Assembly (NCBI GenBank): GCA_036397455.1
Contig: DASWIX010000058.1
Span: 59,418 to 123,417, forward strand
DNA: 64,000 nt
Reading direction: 5' to 3'
Source: JADFNB01 sp036397455
GTDB lineage: Bacteria; Gemmatimonadota; Gemmatimonadetes; Gemmatimonadales; GWC2-71-9
The position numbers and the translations under genes were made by a program. The notes below the pieces were generated by a model. It saw only the letters and a program-made list of their open reading frames with translations, searched no databases and was not told the DNA's origin. How positions within the stretch are numbered: position 1 is the stretch's first letter; the number at the start of each line of letters is the position of its first letter. Positions 33,908 through 41,582 of this stretch are shown in pieces.

Positions 33908-34728
33908 GCGTTCGTCTCCCGGCGCGACGGGTGGGCGACGGCATCGAGCACGCTGCGGCGCCAGCGGTGGTAGCGGCTCGGTCCGATGGTTGAGCGGAGG
34001 CGTCCCAGCACGGCCTCCCGCACGCGCCGGCGGGATGCCAGCCACGCGTCGCCGGCCATGACGCGCTTGAAGTAGTCGAGAGGCGGGGACCCCTGGACCG
34101 TACAGCGGCGGACGATCCGCGCCGTCCCGCGGCCGTGTGCGGCGCGGTTCACCCCCCACCGGGAGGTCGCCACGGTCCGATACCCGATCTCCGGCAGCAG
34201 CCCCCGCGCGCGCAGCGACGGCCAGTCGCCGCCGGGCAGCGCCAGCATCGTCGTGTCCTGTCCGAGTTCCGTATCCAAGAGACGTTTCGACTCCCCCAGT
34301 TCGTGACGCAGCGCCGACGCGTCAAGTTCGGAGAGAAACGGATGGGTGTGCGTGTGCGATTGGATCGACATGCCGGCCGCCTTCATTTCCCGCAGTTGAT
34401 CCCAGGTGACGTAGCCGGGGCGACCGACCCATGTCGTGGTCACGAAAAACGTCGCGCTCATGCCCCGCGCAACGAGCGCCGGGACCCCGCGTTCGTACTG
34501 CCCGAGATCGCCGTCGTCGAAGGAGATGGCCACGTGCGGATCGGCCGTTGCCGCGGCTTCTTCGAGCGAGCACGCGCGAAGACCGGCCTCCGCAATGACG
34601 TCGAGTTGCCGTTCGAAGATGGCGCGCGGCACCGCGAAGCGCGCCGGACCGCCGTCGTTCGTTGCGGCGCCCGCTGAGATGTCATGGTACATCAGGCACA
34701 CCCAGCGACCGCCGCCGGGATGCGTCAC
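33904..34728 (-). CDS. Polysaccharide deacetylase (NodB fold)
   Basis: A 274-residue NodB-homology protein. Motif 1 is AISFDDGD (catalytic and metal Asp), motif 2 is SHTHTHPFLSEL (metal histidines) and ALPGGDWPSLRARG gives motif 3. The family removes N-acetyl groups from polymer or lipid-linked amino sugars. There is no signal peptide after the chosen start, GTG 34728, which overlaps the methyltransferase stop as GTGA, so the enzyme should act in the cytoplasm on a precursor. Deacetylation could create the free amine later acylated by the ACP-dependent genes downstream. Confidence 0.88.
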   Translation of the reverse strand: MTHPGGGRWVCLMYHDISAGAATNDGGPARFAVPRAIFERQLDVIAEAGLRACSLEEAAATADPHVAISFDDGDLGQYERGVPALVARGMSATFFVTTTWVGRPGYVTWDQLREMKAAGMSIQSHTHTHPFLSELDASALRHELGESKRLLDTELGQDTTMLALPGGDWPSLRARGLLPEIGYRTVATSRWGVNRAAHGRGTARIVRRCTVQGSPPLDYFKRVMAGDAWLASRRRVREAVLGRLRSTIGPSRYHRWRRSVLDAVAHPSRRETNA

Positions 34729-35426
34729 CCGCCGTTCCTCGCGAAGGTGATCAAGAACTTGTTCGCCCGGTACCGGATCGGGAGCGCCCGCGAGAGCGTC
34801 GCGTACATTCTTCGGGCGAAGCCCATGCGATCGCTCCATGGACGATCGACGTAATGGACCTCCTCCGTGGCGAGCCCCATGGGCCGGAAGATCCGGTCCA
34901 GGCCGCGTGGCGTCAGCGCCTTCTGGTTGGGCGTCATACCGCTGATCCCCCATACGCGATTGACGACGTTGAACGCCAACCAGGTCAGCAGGTTTCGCGC
35001 ATTCGGTTCGAACGCCACGAGGCGCTCACGCGTGACGCGTGCCAGTTCGGACGGGAGCGTGTCGAGCTTGGGAAAATGGTGCAGGAGCAAAGAGGTCCAG
35101 GTGATCCGGGCCACTCCCTCCCGAAACGGGAGGCGTTCGGCGTCCGCCACCACGAACCGCCCGGCGAGGCCCGCCTTCTGGAAGCGTTCGCGTGCCGACC
35201 GTACGCCGCGATGCGTCAGGTCGACGGCAATCACGTCGTACCCCCGGCGGGCAATGCGCACGGCATGCGCCCCGGTTCCGCACCCGAGATCGAGTACGGT
35301 ACCACCCCTGTCATCGCCGAACACCAAATCGTGGAGTTCGTCGTAACCCTGGGTAATGTGCTCATTCTCCGGATTGCGCTCGAACAATTCGTCGTAGAAT
35401 GCGCGTTCAGCGGCCAGATCTTGCAT
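34725..35426 (-). CDS. SAM-dependent class I methyltransferase
   Basis: A 233-residue Rossmann-type methyltransferase. SAM motif I is VLDLGCGTGAHAVRIA (44-59), followed by YDVIAVDLTHRGVRSAR and FVVADAERLPFREGVARITWTSLLLHHFP. It matches the UbiE/COQ5-like methyltransferase 11 group, whose acceptors vary widely. The position between an aminotransferase and a deacetylase suggests methylation of a sugar or of an ACP-bound acid. ATG 35426 lies 11 nt after the aminotransferase stop. Confidence 0.88.
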   Translation of the reverse strand: MQDLAAERAFYDELFERNPENEHITQGYDELHDLVFGDDRGGTVLDLGCGTGAHAVRIARRGYDVIAVDLTHRGVRSARERFQKAGLAGRFVVADAERLPFREGVARITWTSLLLHHFPKLDTLPSELARVTRERLVAFEPNARNLLTWLAFNVVNRVWGISGMTPNQKALTPRGLDRIFRPMGLATEEVHYVDRPWSDRMGFARRMYATLSRALPIRYRANKFLITFARNGG

Positions 35427-35437
35427 GATCGTTTCTG

Positions 35438-36628
35438 TTATCCCCGTTGAGCCTGAAAGGCCGTCGCGCCGCGCGCGATGGCGTCGTCGGATACTCCTTC
35501 GTGACACGGCAGCGCGACCACGCGTGCGGCCAGTGCCTCGGCCCCGGGAATCGCCGCCGGCATGTCGCACAGGTCGGCAAACGCCGGTATGCGCGCGAGC
35601 GTGGTCGGATACGATTGTCCGTACGGCATTCCGCAGTCGGCAAGCGCCGCGACCGTTCGCGCGCGACTTCCCGCGTCGGTGGCGAGGACGGCGACCCGAA
35701 GGTACGCCGGCTCGCTACCGGGTGCCGCTCCAATCGTCACCGCGCCCGCCGTCCCTTCGAGCGCCGCGAACCAGCGCCACGCGACTCGCGTCCGCACGTG
35801 GATCTGGCGCGCTACCGACGCACCGAGGCCGGCGGCGAGCCCGTCAACGCTCGCCGGCGCCGCCCCCTCATCGAACGCTGACTCGTAGTGCGAGGCGCCG
35901 ATGTCGGCGCCCGGCAGGCGGCTCATCAATCCGAATAGCAAAGGACGGGCCGCCAGCCGCACCGCGCACGCCATCATCCAGGTTCGCACCCCACGACCGT
36001 TCGGCCCCCCGGCCACGGGCACGTCTCCTAGGAGCTCGGCATCATGCACGAGTAGGGCTCCGCCGTCCCCCGTCGTCACACACTTCCCGCGGCCGAAACT
36101 GAGCACGCCCAAGTGCCCCCGGCCGCCGACGGCTGCCCCGTCGGCCCGCGCCCCCAACGCCTGCGCCGCATCGTCCACGAGCAAGGCGCCGCCCGCCGTC
36201 ACCCAGTCAAGGTCGTCGGTGCGCGACGGATATCCGAACAGGTTCCCGACGATGACGGCAGCGACCGATCCGTCCACGCATCGGCGGAGATCGGCACGGT
36301 CAAAGTCCAGCGTGCCGGGATCAACATCACAGATCCGCGGCGTCGCCCGGACCGAGGCCACAGCGCCGGCAACCGAAAACGAGGTGAATCCGGGAACCAC
36401 GACCGTGCGGCGTCCAGTCCGGGCCATCGCGATCCGGATAGCGGCCGCCAGCGCCCCCCTGCCCGTCGCAAACGTGCCAACATGGGCTTCGGGAAAGAGG
36501 GCCTGGATCTCCCGTTCGAGCGTCCCCGCGTAGCCCCTCGGCCAGCCGATCGCCCCCAGCCCCCGGGTCAACTGTGAGAGACTCGGTGGCGCGACCGTCG
36601 GCGGAATCCGCGCCCAGCTGCCCGACAA
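35438..36628 (-). CDS. DegT/DnrJ/EryC1-family PLP aminotransferase
   Basis: A 396-residue sugar aminotransferase-like protein. The PLP lysine is K182 in LSFGRGKCVTTGDGGAL, with D152/D153 (VDDAAQALGA) binding the pyridinium and phosphate-binding residues near FATGRGALAAAIR. The family aminates keto sugars on nucleotide carriers. It is the first gene of the 8-kb leftward operon. TTG 36628 is preferred because a full GGAGGT lies 6 nt upstream; GTG 36634 overlaps that site. A candidate sigma-54 promoter lies at 36685-36700. Confidence 0.85.
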   Translation of the reverse strand: MSGSWARIPPTVAPPSLSQLTRGLGAIGWPRGYAGTLEREIQALFPEAHVGTFATGRGALAAAIRIAMARTGRRTVVVPGFTSFSVAGAVASVRATPRICDVDPGTLDFDRADLRRCVDGSVAAVIVGNLFGYPSRTDDLDWVTAGGALLVDDAAQALGARADGAAVGGRGHLGVLSFGRGKCVTTGDGGALLVHDAELLGDVPVAGGPNGRGVRTWMMACAVRLAARPLLFGLMSRLPGADIGASHYESAFDEGAAPASVDGLAAGLGASVARQIHVRTRVAWRWFAALEGTAGAVTIGAAPGSEPAYLRVAVLATDAGSRARTVAALADCGMPYGQSYPTTLARIPAFADLCDMPAAIPGAEALAARVVALPCHEGVSDDAIARGATAFQAQRG

Positions 36629-36684
36629 ATCCACACCTCCGTCCGTCCAGTGATCCCAGCCTGGCGCTCCGCCGCCCGCTCGCT

Positions 36685-36700
36685 TGCACAAGACATGCCC
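36685..36700 (-). promoter_or_regulatory. Candidate sigma-54 promoter of the aminotransferase-FkbH-sulfotransferase operon
   Basis: Read leftward: GGGCATG-TCTT-GTGCA. GG and GC are in register and the -24 half is good; the -12 reads GTGC instead of TTGC. Box 5 begins 40 bp upstream. Confidence 0.45.
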
Positions 36701-36739
36701 GTCGCGCCGTCGAACGATCCGCTCCTAAGGTGACCAGTC

Positions 36740-36757
36740 TGTTGCGCTTGCGCAACA
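36740..36757. promoter_or_regulatory. Palindromic enhancer-like box 5 (TGTTGC-GCTTGC-GCAACA)
   Basis: Perfect palindrome; here the symmetry extends inward so the arms are 8 bp (TGTTGCGC/GCGCAACA). It is 68 bp before the rightward -24/-12 element and 40 bp behind the leftward one. Confidence 0.75.
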
Positions 36758-36824
36758 CACCGGAACCTGTTTCCGTGTTAGGGGCCGAAGTACCAGCAAA
36801 TGAGCGACATCCGACCTGTCGAAA

Positions 36825-36840
36825 TGGTACGGGTGTTGCA
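36825..36840 (+). promoter_or_regulatory. Sigma-54 promoter of the SGNH gene at 36882
   Basis: TGGTACG-GGTG-TTGCA. A single change (T for C) from TGGCACG-N4-TTGCA, the best match in the window. The start codon is 42 bp downstream. Confidence 0.82.
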
Positions 36841-36881
36841 TTGGTCCTTGCGACCCGGTTGACCCTTGGGCGGACGTACGA

Positions 36882-38108
36882 ATGGATCCCATGACCGACC
36901 CCCATACCAACGTGCCCCGAACGCTGCCGCGCTGGAAACTCGTGCTCTTCTCGGGAATCCTGGCGCTTGTGGTGCTGAGCGTCCTGGAAATCGGTGCCCG
37001 CGTGATGCTGCGCGTGACCCGGGGCTTTGACGGCAAGCACCTGTACCAGTACGCGTTCGATCCGTACAAGAACATTCTGCCGACGCCGAACTTCGTCGAT
37101 CGGCGTGGCATCGAGCACAATTCGGTCGGGTTCCGGCGCTCGAGTGAGGTCACGCGGGAGAAGCCCGCGGGGACCTATCGCGTGTTCTTGATGGGCGGGT
37201 CGACAGCCTACGGCATCGGCGGGCTGTGGCCGCACCTCCAACGGGACTACACCGTCCTCGACAACTCGCAGACCATCGATGCGTACCTCGAGCGAGCGTT
37301 GGCCGATTCCCTGCCGGGTGTCAACGTCGAGGTGATCAACGCCGCGATCACGAGCACGTGGACCCACCACCATCTGATCTACCTCAATCAAAGCATACTC
37401 GGGTACGATCCCGACATGGTGTTGTTCCTGGACGGCTACAACGATTTCTTCCATTTCCTGCCGAACCACGATCAGTTCGCCAGCTATAGTTACAACCTGC
37501 AGTCGCGCGTCATCATGGGCGATCCCACCATCAAGGCCCTGCTCGCGTCGAACGGATGGTGGCTCTTCCGCAAGAGCGCCGCGGCGCACCTCGCGTCGCG
37601 CGCCGCCCGCACGGTGGTGCAGTTCGTCCGGCGTGACCGTGGCCCGGCGCCGCTCGACCCCGACAGTGCGTTGGCGGCCATGCGGCGCACCTTCGACCGG
37701 TCGGCGCTGAAGATGATCGAGCGCATCGGTCTTATTCTCGAAGCCGAGCACGTGCACGCGGTCTTCATGTTGCAACCATTGCTGGTACTCGAGCGCGATC
37801 GGCGTGGCGCGCCCGCGGTCGAGCGCGAGCTATTCGAATTCAACGTCGCGTCGTACCGGACGAACTACGAGGAGTTCATGCGTGGGGCGGTGGGGTACGT
37901 CGGTCCCGCTGAGCAGGCGGTTGCCGACGAGGTCGGTGCCGAGTTCATCGACCTCACGCGGATCTACGACGGCGTCGAGGGTCAGGTCTACACCGATTAC
38001 GCCCACCTCACCCCGCTCGGAAACGAGGTGGTCGCCCTGAACGTCCTCCAGCGTGTCCTCCCGATGATCCGCCGGGATCTGGCCGAGGCCGCGGACAGCG
38101 CGCGTTAA
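36882..38108 (+). CDS. Membrane-anchored SGNH-hydrolase-like protein
   Basis: A 408-residue protein with one N-terminal anchor (WKLVLFSGILALVVLSVLEIGARVML) and a periplasmic SGNH-like domain: VFLMGGSTAYGIGG (block I Ser), INAAITSTWTHHHLIYLNQ (block II), VLFLDGYNDFFHF (block III Asn) and YTDYAHLTPLGNEVVA (block V Asp-His). It probably acylates or deacylates the polymer outside the inner membrane. It has its own strong sigma-54 promoter and forms a single-gene unit that meets the flippase gene head-on (stop codons overlap). ATG 36891 is an alternative start. Confidence 0.8.
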   Translation: MDPMTDPHTNVPRTLPRWKLVLFSGILALVVLSVLEIGARVMLRVTRGFDGKHLYQYAFDPYKNILPTPNFVDRRGIEHNSVGFRRSSEVTREKPAGTYRVFLMGGSTAYGIGGLWPHLQRDYTVLDNSQTIDAYLERALADSLPGVNVEVINAAITSTWTHHHLIYLNQSILGYDPDMVLFLDGYNDFFHFLPNHDQFASYSYNLQSRVIMGDPTIKALLASNGWWLFRKSAAAHLASRAARTVVQFVRRDRGPAPLDPDSALAAMRRTFDRSALKMIERIGLILEAEHVHAVFMLQPLLVLERDRRGAPAVERELFEFNVASYRTNYEEFMRGAVGYVGPAEQAVADEVGAEFIDLTRIYDGVEGQVYTDYAHLTPLGNEVVALNVLQRVLPMIRRDLAEAADSAR

Positions 38109-39613
38109 CGGCGGAGGCCGGCGAGAACGGCGCGCGGCTGCCGGATCGCGAGACGGATCATCCTGCGGTCGGCATCCGTGAGCACGCCGAACGACCAGAC
38201 GGCGCCGCCGTAGGCCGCGAGCAACACGGTGCGGAACGCCAGCGAAGCCACGACCGGTAGTTCGGGCGCGAGCATACCGATCCCAATCGCGCCAAGACCG
38301 GCACCGACGAGGCGCCAGACCGGTCCCCACCGGTAGGCCACGGGCCACAATCGCTGCGCAAAGTAGTAGACCATCCAGCACCGCACCGCGAACGCCGCCA
38401 CGGTCGCCAGTGCCGCGCCGATGCCGAGATAGCGCGGAATGAGCACCAGGTAGCCGACCACGGCTACGGCCGCGGCGACCCAGTTCGCCACCGTGATCCA
38501 TTCCGTCCGCTCGCGATAGAGGACGCCGAGATTCAGGAAGTCGGTCCACGCTTGCGCCCCATAGGCGACGAGGATGAACGGCACGAGGAGCGCCGCGCTG
38601 CGGAACGCGGGCGCGGCGATCACGCGCAGGAAGTCGTCCGCCAGGACGCCGATCAGGACGCCGACCGTCACCAGCACGAGGTTCATGTACACGAAACCAC
38701 GCGCGTACAGTTCGTCGCGATCGTCCCGCCGCGCGATCTCGAACCGCACGGGATCCCACACACGGCTGAACGGGAAGAACCCGACCACGACCAGCAGGAA
38801 CCCGAATTGATACGCCAGTCCGTAGAGACCCACGACGTCGGTGTTCCCGGATTGATTGAGGAAGTACCGGTCCCCGAAGGTCGAGATGAACGTCGCGATC
38901 TGAGTCGCGACCAGCGGGATCCCGAAGCGCACGAGATCGCGCACCGCCCGGCGTTCGAGATGCATACCGACGCGACGCGTGGTGTACCACGCCACCCACA
39001 ACCCCACCGCGATGTTCGCGATCATCGTGCTCAGCACGACACCCTTGGCGCCCATGTGGAACGGGATCAGGAAAATCACGTTGCACAGCACCTGCAGGAA
39101 CAACTTGGACGTGCTCATCACGACGAACAGCTTGGACTTGTCCAGCAACTGCAAGTACATCGTCCCCACGGTGATCATCGGCTCGAACGCGAGCGTGATC
39201 GCGGAGATACGGATCAGGTTGTTGTATTCCTGCGAGTCGAATACGATGGCGCCGATGGGCGGGGCGAGGGCGTAGGCGACCACCGCCACGACCGCGAACG
39301 TGGCCGTCAGCAGCACGAGCGCGGTGGACACGACGCGGCGGCGGCCGATGTCGTCTTCCGCCTTGTGGTAGAAGTGGAATACGCCCTGCGCGATGCGGGA
39401 GCCCGCGACGAGTGAGGTGACTTCGTGAACGACGATGATCAGCTGCAGCACGCCGTAGTCACCCGGCGTGAGGAACCGGGTGTAGATCGGCAGCATCAGG
39501 AATGCCACCGCTTTGCTCAACAGAATGCCGACCGCGTAGACCATGCCGTGCCGGCCTACGCGGGCCATCCGGAACGGCTGCTCTTTGCCTCCTCCCTGAT
39601 CGGCGGCGCTCAC
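38105..39613 (-). CDS. Wzx-type polysaccharide flippase
   Basis: A 502-residue integral membrane protein of the oligosaccharide flippase/MATE-like superfamily with about 14 hydrophobic segments, beginning GRHGMVYAVGILLSKAVAFLMLPIYTRFLTPGDYGVLQL, a typical PST/Wzx N-terminus. It should turn the undecaprenyl-linked repeat unit to the periplasmic face. It is the last gene of the TonB-barrel operon; its GTG start overlaps the deacetylase stop. No Wzy polymerase was recognised in the window, so that may lie outside. Confidence 0.92.
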   Translation of the reverse strand: MSAADQGGGKEQPFRMARVGRHGMVYAVGILLSKAVAFLMLPIYTRFLTPGDYGVLQLIIVVHEVTSLVAGSRIAQGVFHFYHKAEDDIGRRRVVSTALVLLTATFAVVAVVAYALAPPIGAIVFDSQEYNNLIRISAITLAFEPMITVGTMYLQLLDKSKLFVVMSTSKLFLQVLCNVIFLIPFHMGAKGVVLSTMIANIAVGLWVAWYTTRRVGMHLERRAVRDLVRFGIPLVATQIATFISTFGDRYFLNQSGNTDVVGLYGLAYQFGFLLVVVGFFPFSRVWDPVRFEIARRDDRDELYARGFVYMNLVLVTVGVLIGVLADDFLRVIAAPAFRSAALLVPFILVAYGAQAWTDFLNLGVLYRERTEWITVANWVAAAVAVVGYLVLIPRYLGIGAALATVAAFAVRCWMVYYFAQRLWPVAYRWGPVWRLVGAGLGAIGIGMLAPELPVVASLAFRTVLLAAYGGAVWSFGVLTDADRRMIRLAIRQPRAVLAGLRR

Positions 39614-40605
39614 GACTGGCCGCCCTGTGCTCCACCCGGCTCAGGGACCATGGCGCGCGCCGCCTCCGTCACCGTCGCGAACCTGAGGGACGCCAGCTTC
39701 GCCATCGCCTCGAGCACCGTTTCGATCCGCGCGTAGAGCCGGCTCACGTCCGCTGACGTCCGAACGAACGGCCCGGTGCCGGCCGTATGACTCAGGGAGT
39801 GCCACACCAGATGCAGGTGCCCCACATCCTCGGCGAGCAGGGCGTGGCCGAGCGCCACCATGTCGCGCCGGCTCGTGCGCTCGGGATTGAGACTGATGCG
39901 ACGCAGCAGTCCCGTTCGGGCCATCAGACCACGCAAGCGGAGCTGACGCCAGGGCGCCCCGCCGAGCGCCGCGTGCCACCGGCGCCACCGAGCCATGGGG
40001 ATCCGATTGAACCCCCACGACATCGGCACCTCGGTCAGCTGCCCGTCGTTGTTGGGTGTCGCGGGATCGCTGGGGTCGAACCGGTAGATCGCGGGTGTGG
40101 CATCGCGGAAATCGGACCCGCCCTCACGACGCCAATCGACGCACGGCGCCACCGTCGTGTCGACCTCGTACCCGCTCTGTGCCAGCAACGCCGCGGTTTC
40201 CGGCCACATGCCGAACCGGCCACGAAAACTCGTCGGAGGCCGTCCCGTGACGCGGGTCAGCCCTTCGGTCAGGGTCTCCAGCTTCGCTTGCTGGACCGCC
40301 GGAGGGAGCCGGCCAAGCGCGATCTCCGCCTCTCCTGCACGATTCCCGTAGGGCGGGGTGTTCCACGCGTGAAGATGCGCCCCGACCTCCGTATCCTCCG
40401 CGACGAGCGACCGCAGCACGTCGGCACCGGCAGGATCAGTGATCACCGCGTGGGTCGCCAGGAAGGTGGGTCGCGCACCCAACCGCCGCATGAACGACGC
40501 GGCGTTGGAAAGCGCGGCCACGTTCTTCACGGAGAGGCCGGTGCGAGTGGGTGTCCAGTTGTCTTCCTCGGTATCGATCGATAACACGATCGTGAGGTCG
40601 CGCAT
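39610..40605 (-). CDS. Polysaccharide deacetylase-like protein (NodB fold)
   Basis: A 331-residue NodB-like protein. IVLSIDTEEDNWTPTR carries the first Asp motif, FLATHAVI and TEVGAHLHAWNTPPYGN carry metal histidines, and FRGRFGMWPETAALLAQSGYEVDTTVAPCVDW corresponds to motif 3. This resembles the deacetylases of exosortase-associated loci. There is no signal peptide. It is coupled to the upstream lipoprotein gene by a 1-nt stop/start overlap (TAATG) and to the flippase gene downstream. It is the second deacetylase of the window, so two N-acetyl sites or polymers may be processed. Confidence 0.82.
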   Translation of the reverse strand: MRDLTIVLSIDTEEDNWTPTRTGLSVKNVAALSNAASFMRRLGARPTFLATHAVITDPAGADVLRSLVAEDTEVGAHLHAWNTPPYGNRAGEAEIALGRLPPAVQQAKLETLTEGLTRVTGRPPTSFRGRFGMWPETAALLAQSGYEVDTTVAPCVDWRREGGSDFRDATPAIYRFDPSDPATPNNDGQLTEVPMSWGFNRIPMARWRRWHAALGGAPWRQLRLRGLMARTGLLRRISLNPERTSRRDMVALGHALLAEDVGHLHLVWHSLSHTAGTGPFVRTSADVSRLYARIETVLEAMAKLASLRFATVTEAARAMVPEPGGAQGGQS

Positions 40606-41582
40606 TACTTCTCGACGACGTCGGAGCTTGTGCGTGGTTTGATACGCCAAGTGCCGGCGCCGGTCGGTACGAGCAGACCGGTGACGTCGATCAGGACCAT
40701 CGGCACGTAGGGCGTCCGCGTGAGACCGGCATCCTGGTCGAACACGACGTCGACGGTTCCCAGACTGTCGCTGACCACGAGAACGTAGTCGCCGGCGACC
40801 GTGGCGGTATCAGATATGGTGACGTCGATGAGTCGGATCAATGCCGCGTCGAGGCGGCCCCCGTCAGCCGATCCGGCCTGCACGGTGTTCAGTCGCTCCA
40901 CCGGAGGGGCGGAGCCCTGTCCCAGCGGCTCGACAAGCGGATCGTCGAGAGTCGGGTGTCCATCGCGCCGCTCGCGACGGGCAAGGAGGCGAACGCTGTC
41001 ACCAGGAAGGACCGCCGTGCGCATGCGCGTCACTCGGATGGCCCCCGTCTCGGTCACCACGTGAACCGTCGAGTCGCCGAACGTGTCACGTTGATTCAGC
41101 ACGATGGCCTCGACGAACACCTTCGTGCCCACGGCCAGCGCTCGCGCTTCGGCGATGGTGACGATCGGGAAGCTGATCGCGACCGCGACCTCGATACCGA
41201 GCGTATCGGCGGGCGTCAACGTGATCAGGGAGGTATCGATCCTGACGACCGAGATACTGTCGCCGAACAGCGTCGGGTTGTCGAGCGCCACCACCTCGTA
41301 GCGCCCAACCGGTACCTGTGGAAACGCGAAGTCGCCGTTGGCGGCAGTGACGCCGCGGGCGGCGGTGTCGCGACTTCCGACCGGCACAAGGCGGATGGCG
41401 ACCCCTCCGAGCGCCGAGTCACCCTGGCTGGGGTTGCGGTCACCATTCCGATCGATATACGCAAAGCCCGTCACGTCGACCGCGGCGGTAATGGACAGGA
41501 CGCGGTCGACGCCCGCGTTTTCGCACGCGAGCGTGGCCGCGGCGATCAGCAACGCCGAGCGACGAAGCGCACGAGCGGTCAT
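40605..41582 (-). CDS. Outer-membrane lipoprotein with prealbumin-like repeat and OB-like domain
   Basis: A 325-residue lipoprotein. The signal ends in a lipobox (AAATLAC, C20). Residues about 35-125 are a SdrD/carboxypeptidase-regulatory-like beta sandwich (VTGFAYIDRNGDRNPSQGDSALGGVAIRLVP...GDFAFPQVPVGRYEVVALD). Residues about 145-325 look like an OB-type beta barrel plus a second module (VTIAEARALAVGTKVFVEAIVLNQRDTFGDSTVHVVTETGAIRV). It is coupled to the TonB-type barrel gene by a 1-nt overlap, so it probably sits on or in the same outer-membrane complex. I do not recognise a named family for the whole. Confidence 0.8.
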   Translation of the reverse strand: MTARALRRSALLIAAATLACENAGVDRVLSITAAVDVTGFAYIDRNGDRNPSQGDSALGGVAIRLVPVGSRDTAARGVTAANGDFAFPQVPVGRYEVVALDNPTLFGDSISVVRIDTSLITLTPADTLGIEVAVAISFPIVTIAEARALAVGTKVFVEAIVLNQRDTFGDSTVHVVTETGAIRVTRMRTAVLPGDSVRLLARRERRDGHPTLDDPLVEPLGQGSAPPVERLNTVQAGSADGGRLDAALIRLIDVTISDTATVAGDYVLVVSDSLGTVDVVFDQDAGLTRTPYVPMVLIDVTGLLVPTGAGTWRIKPRTSSDVVEK

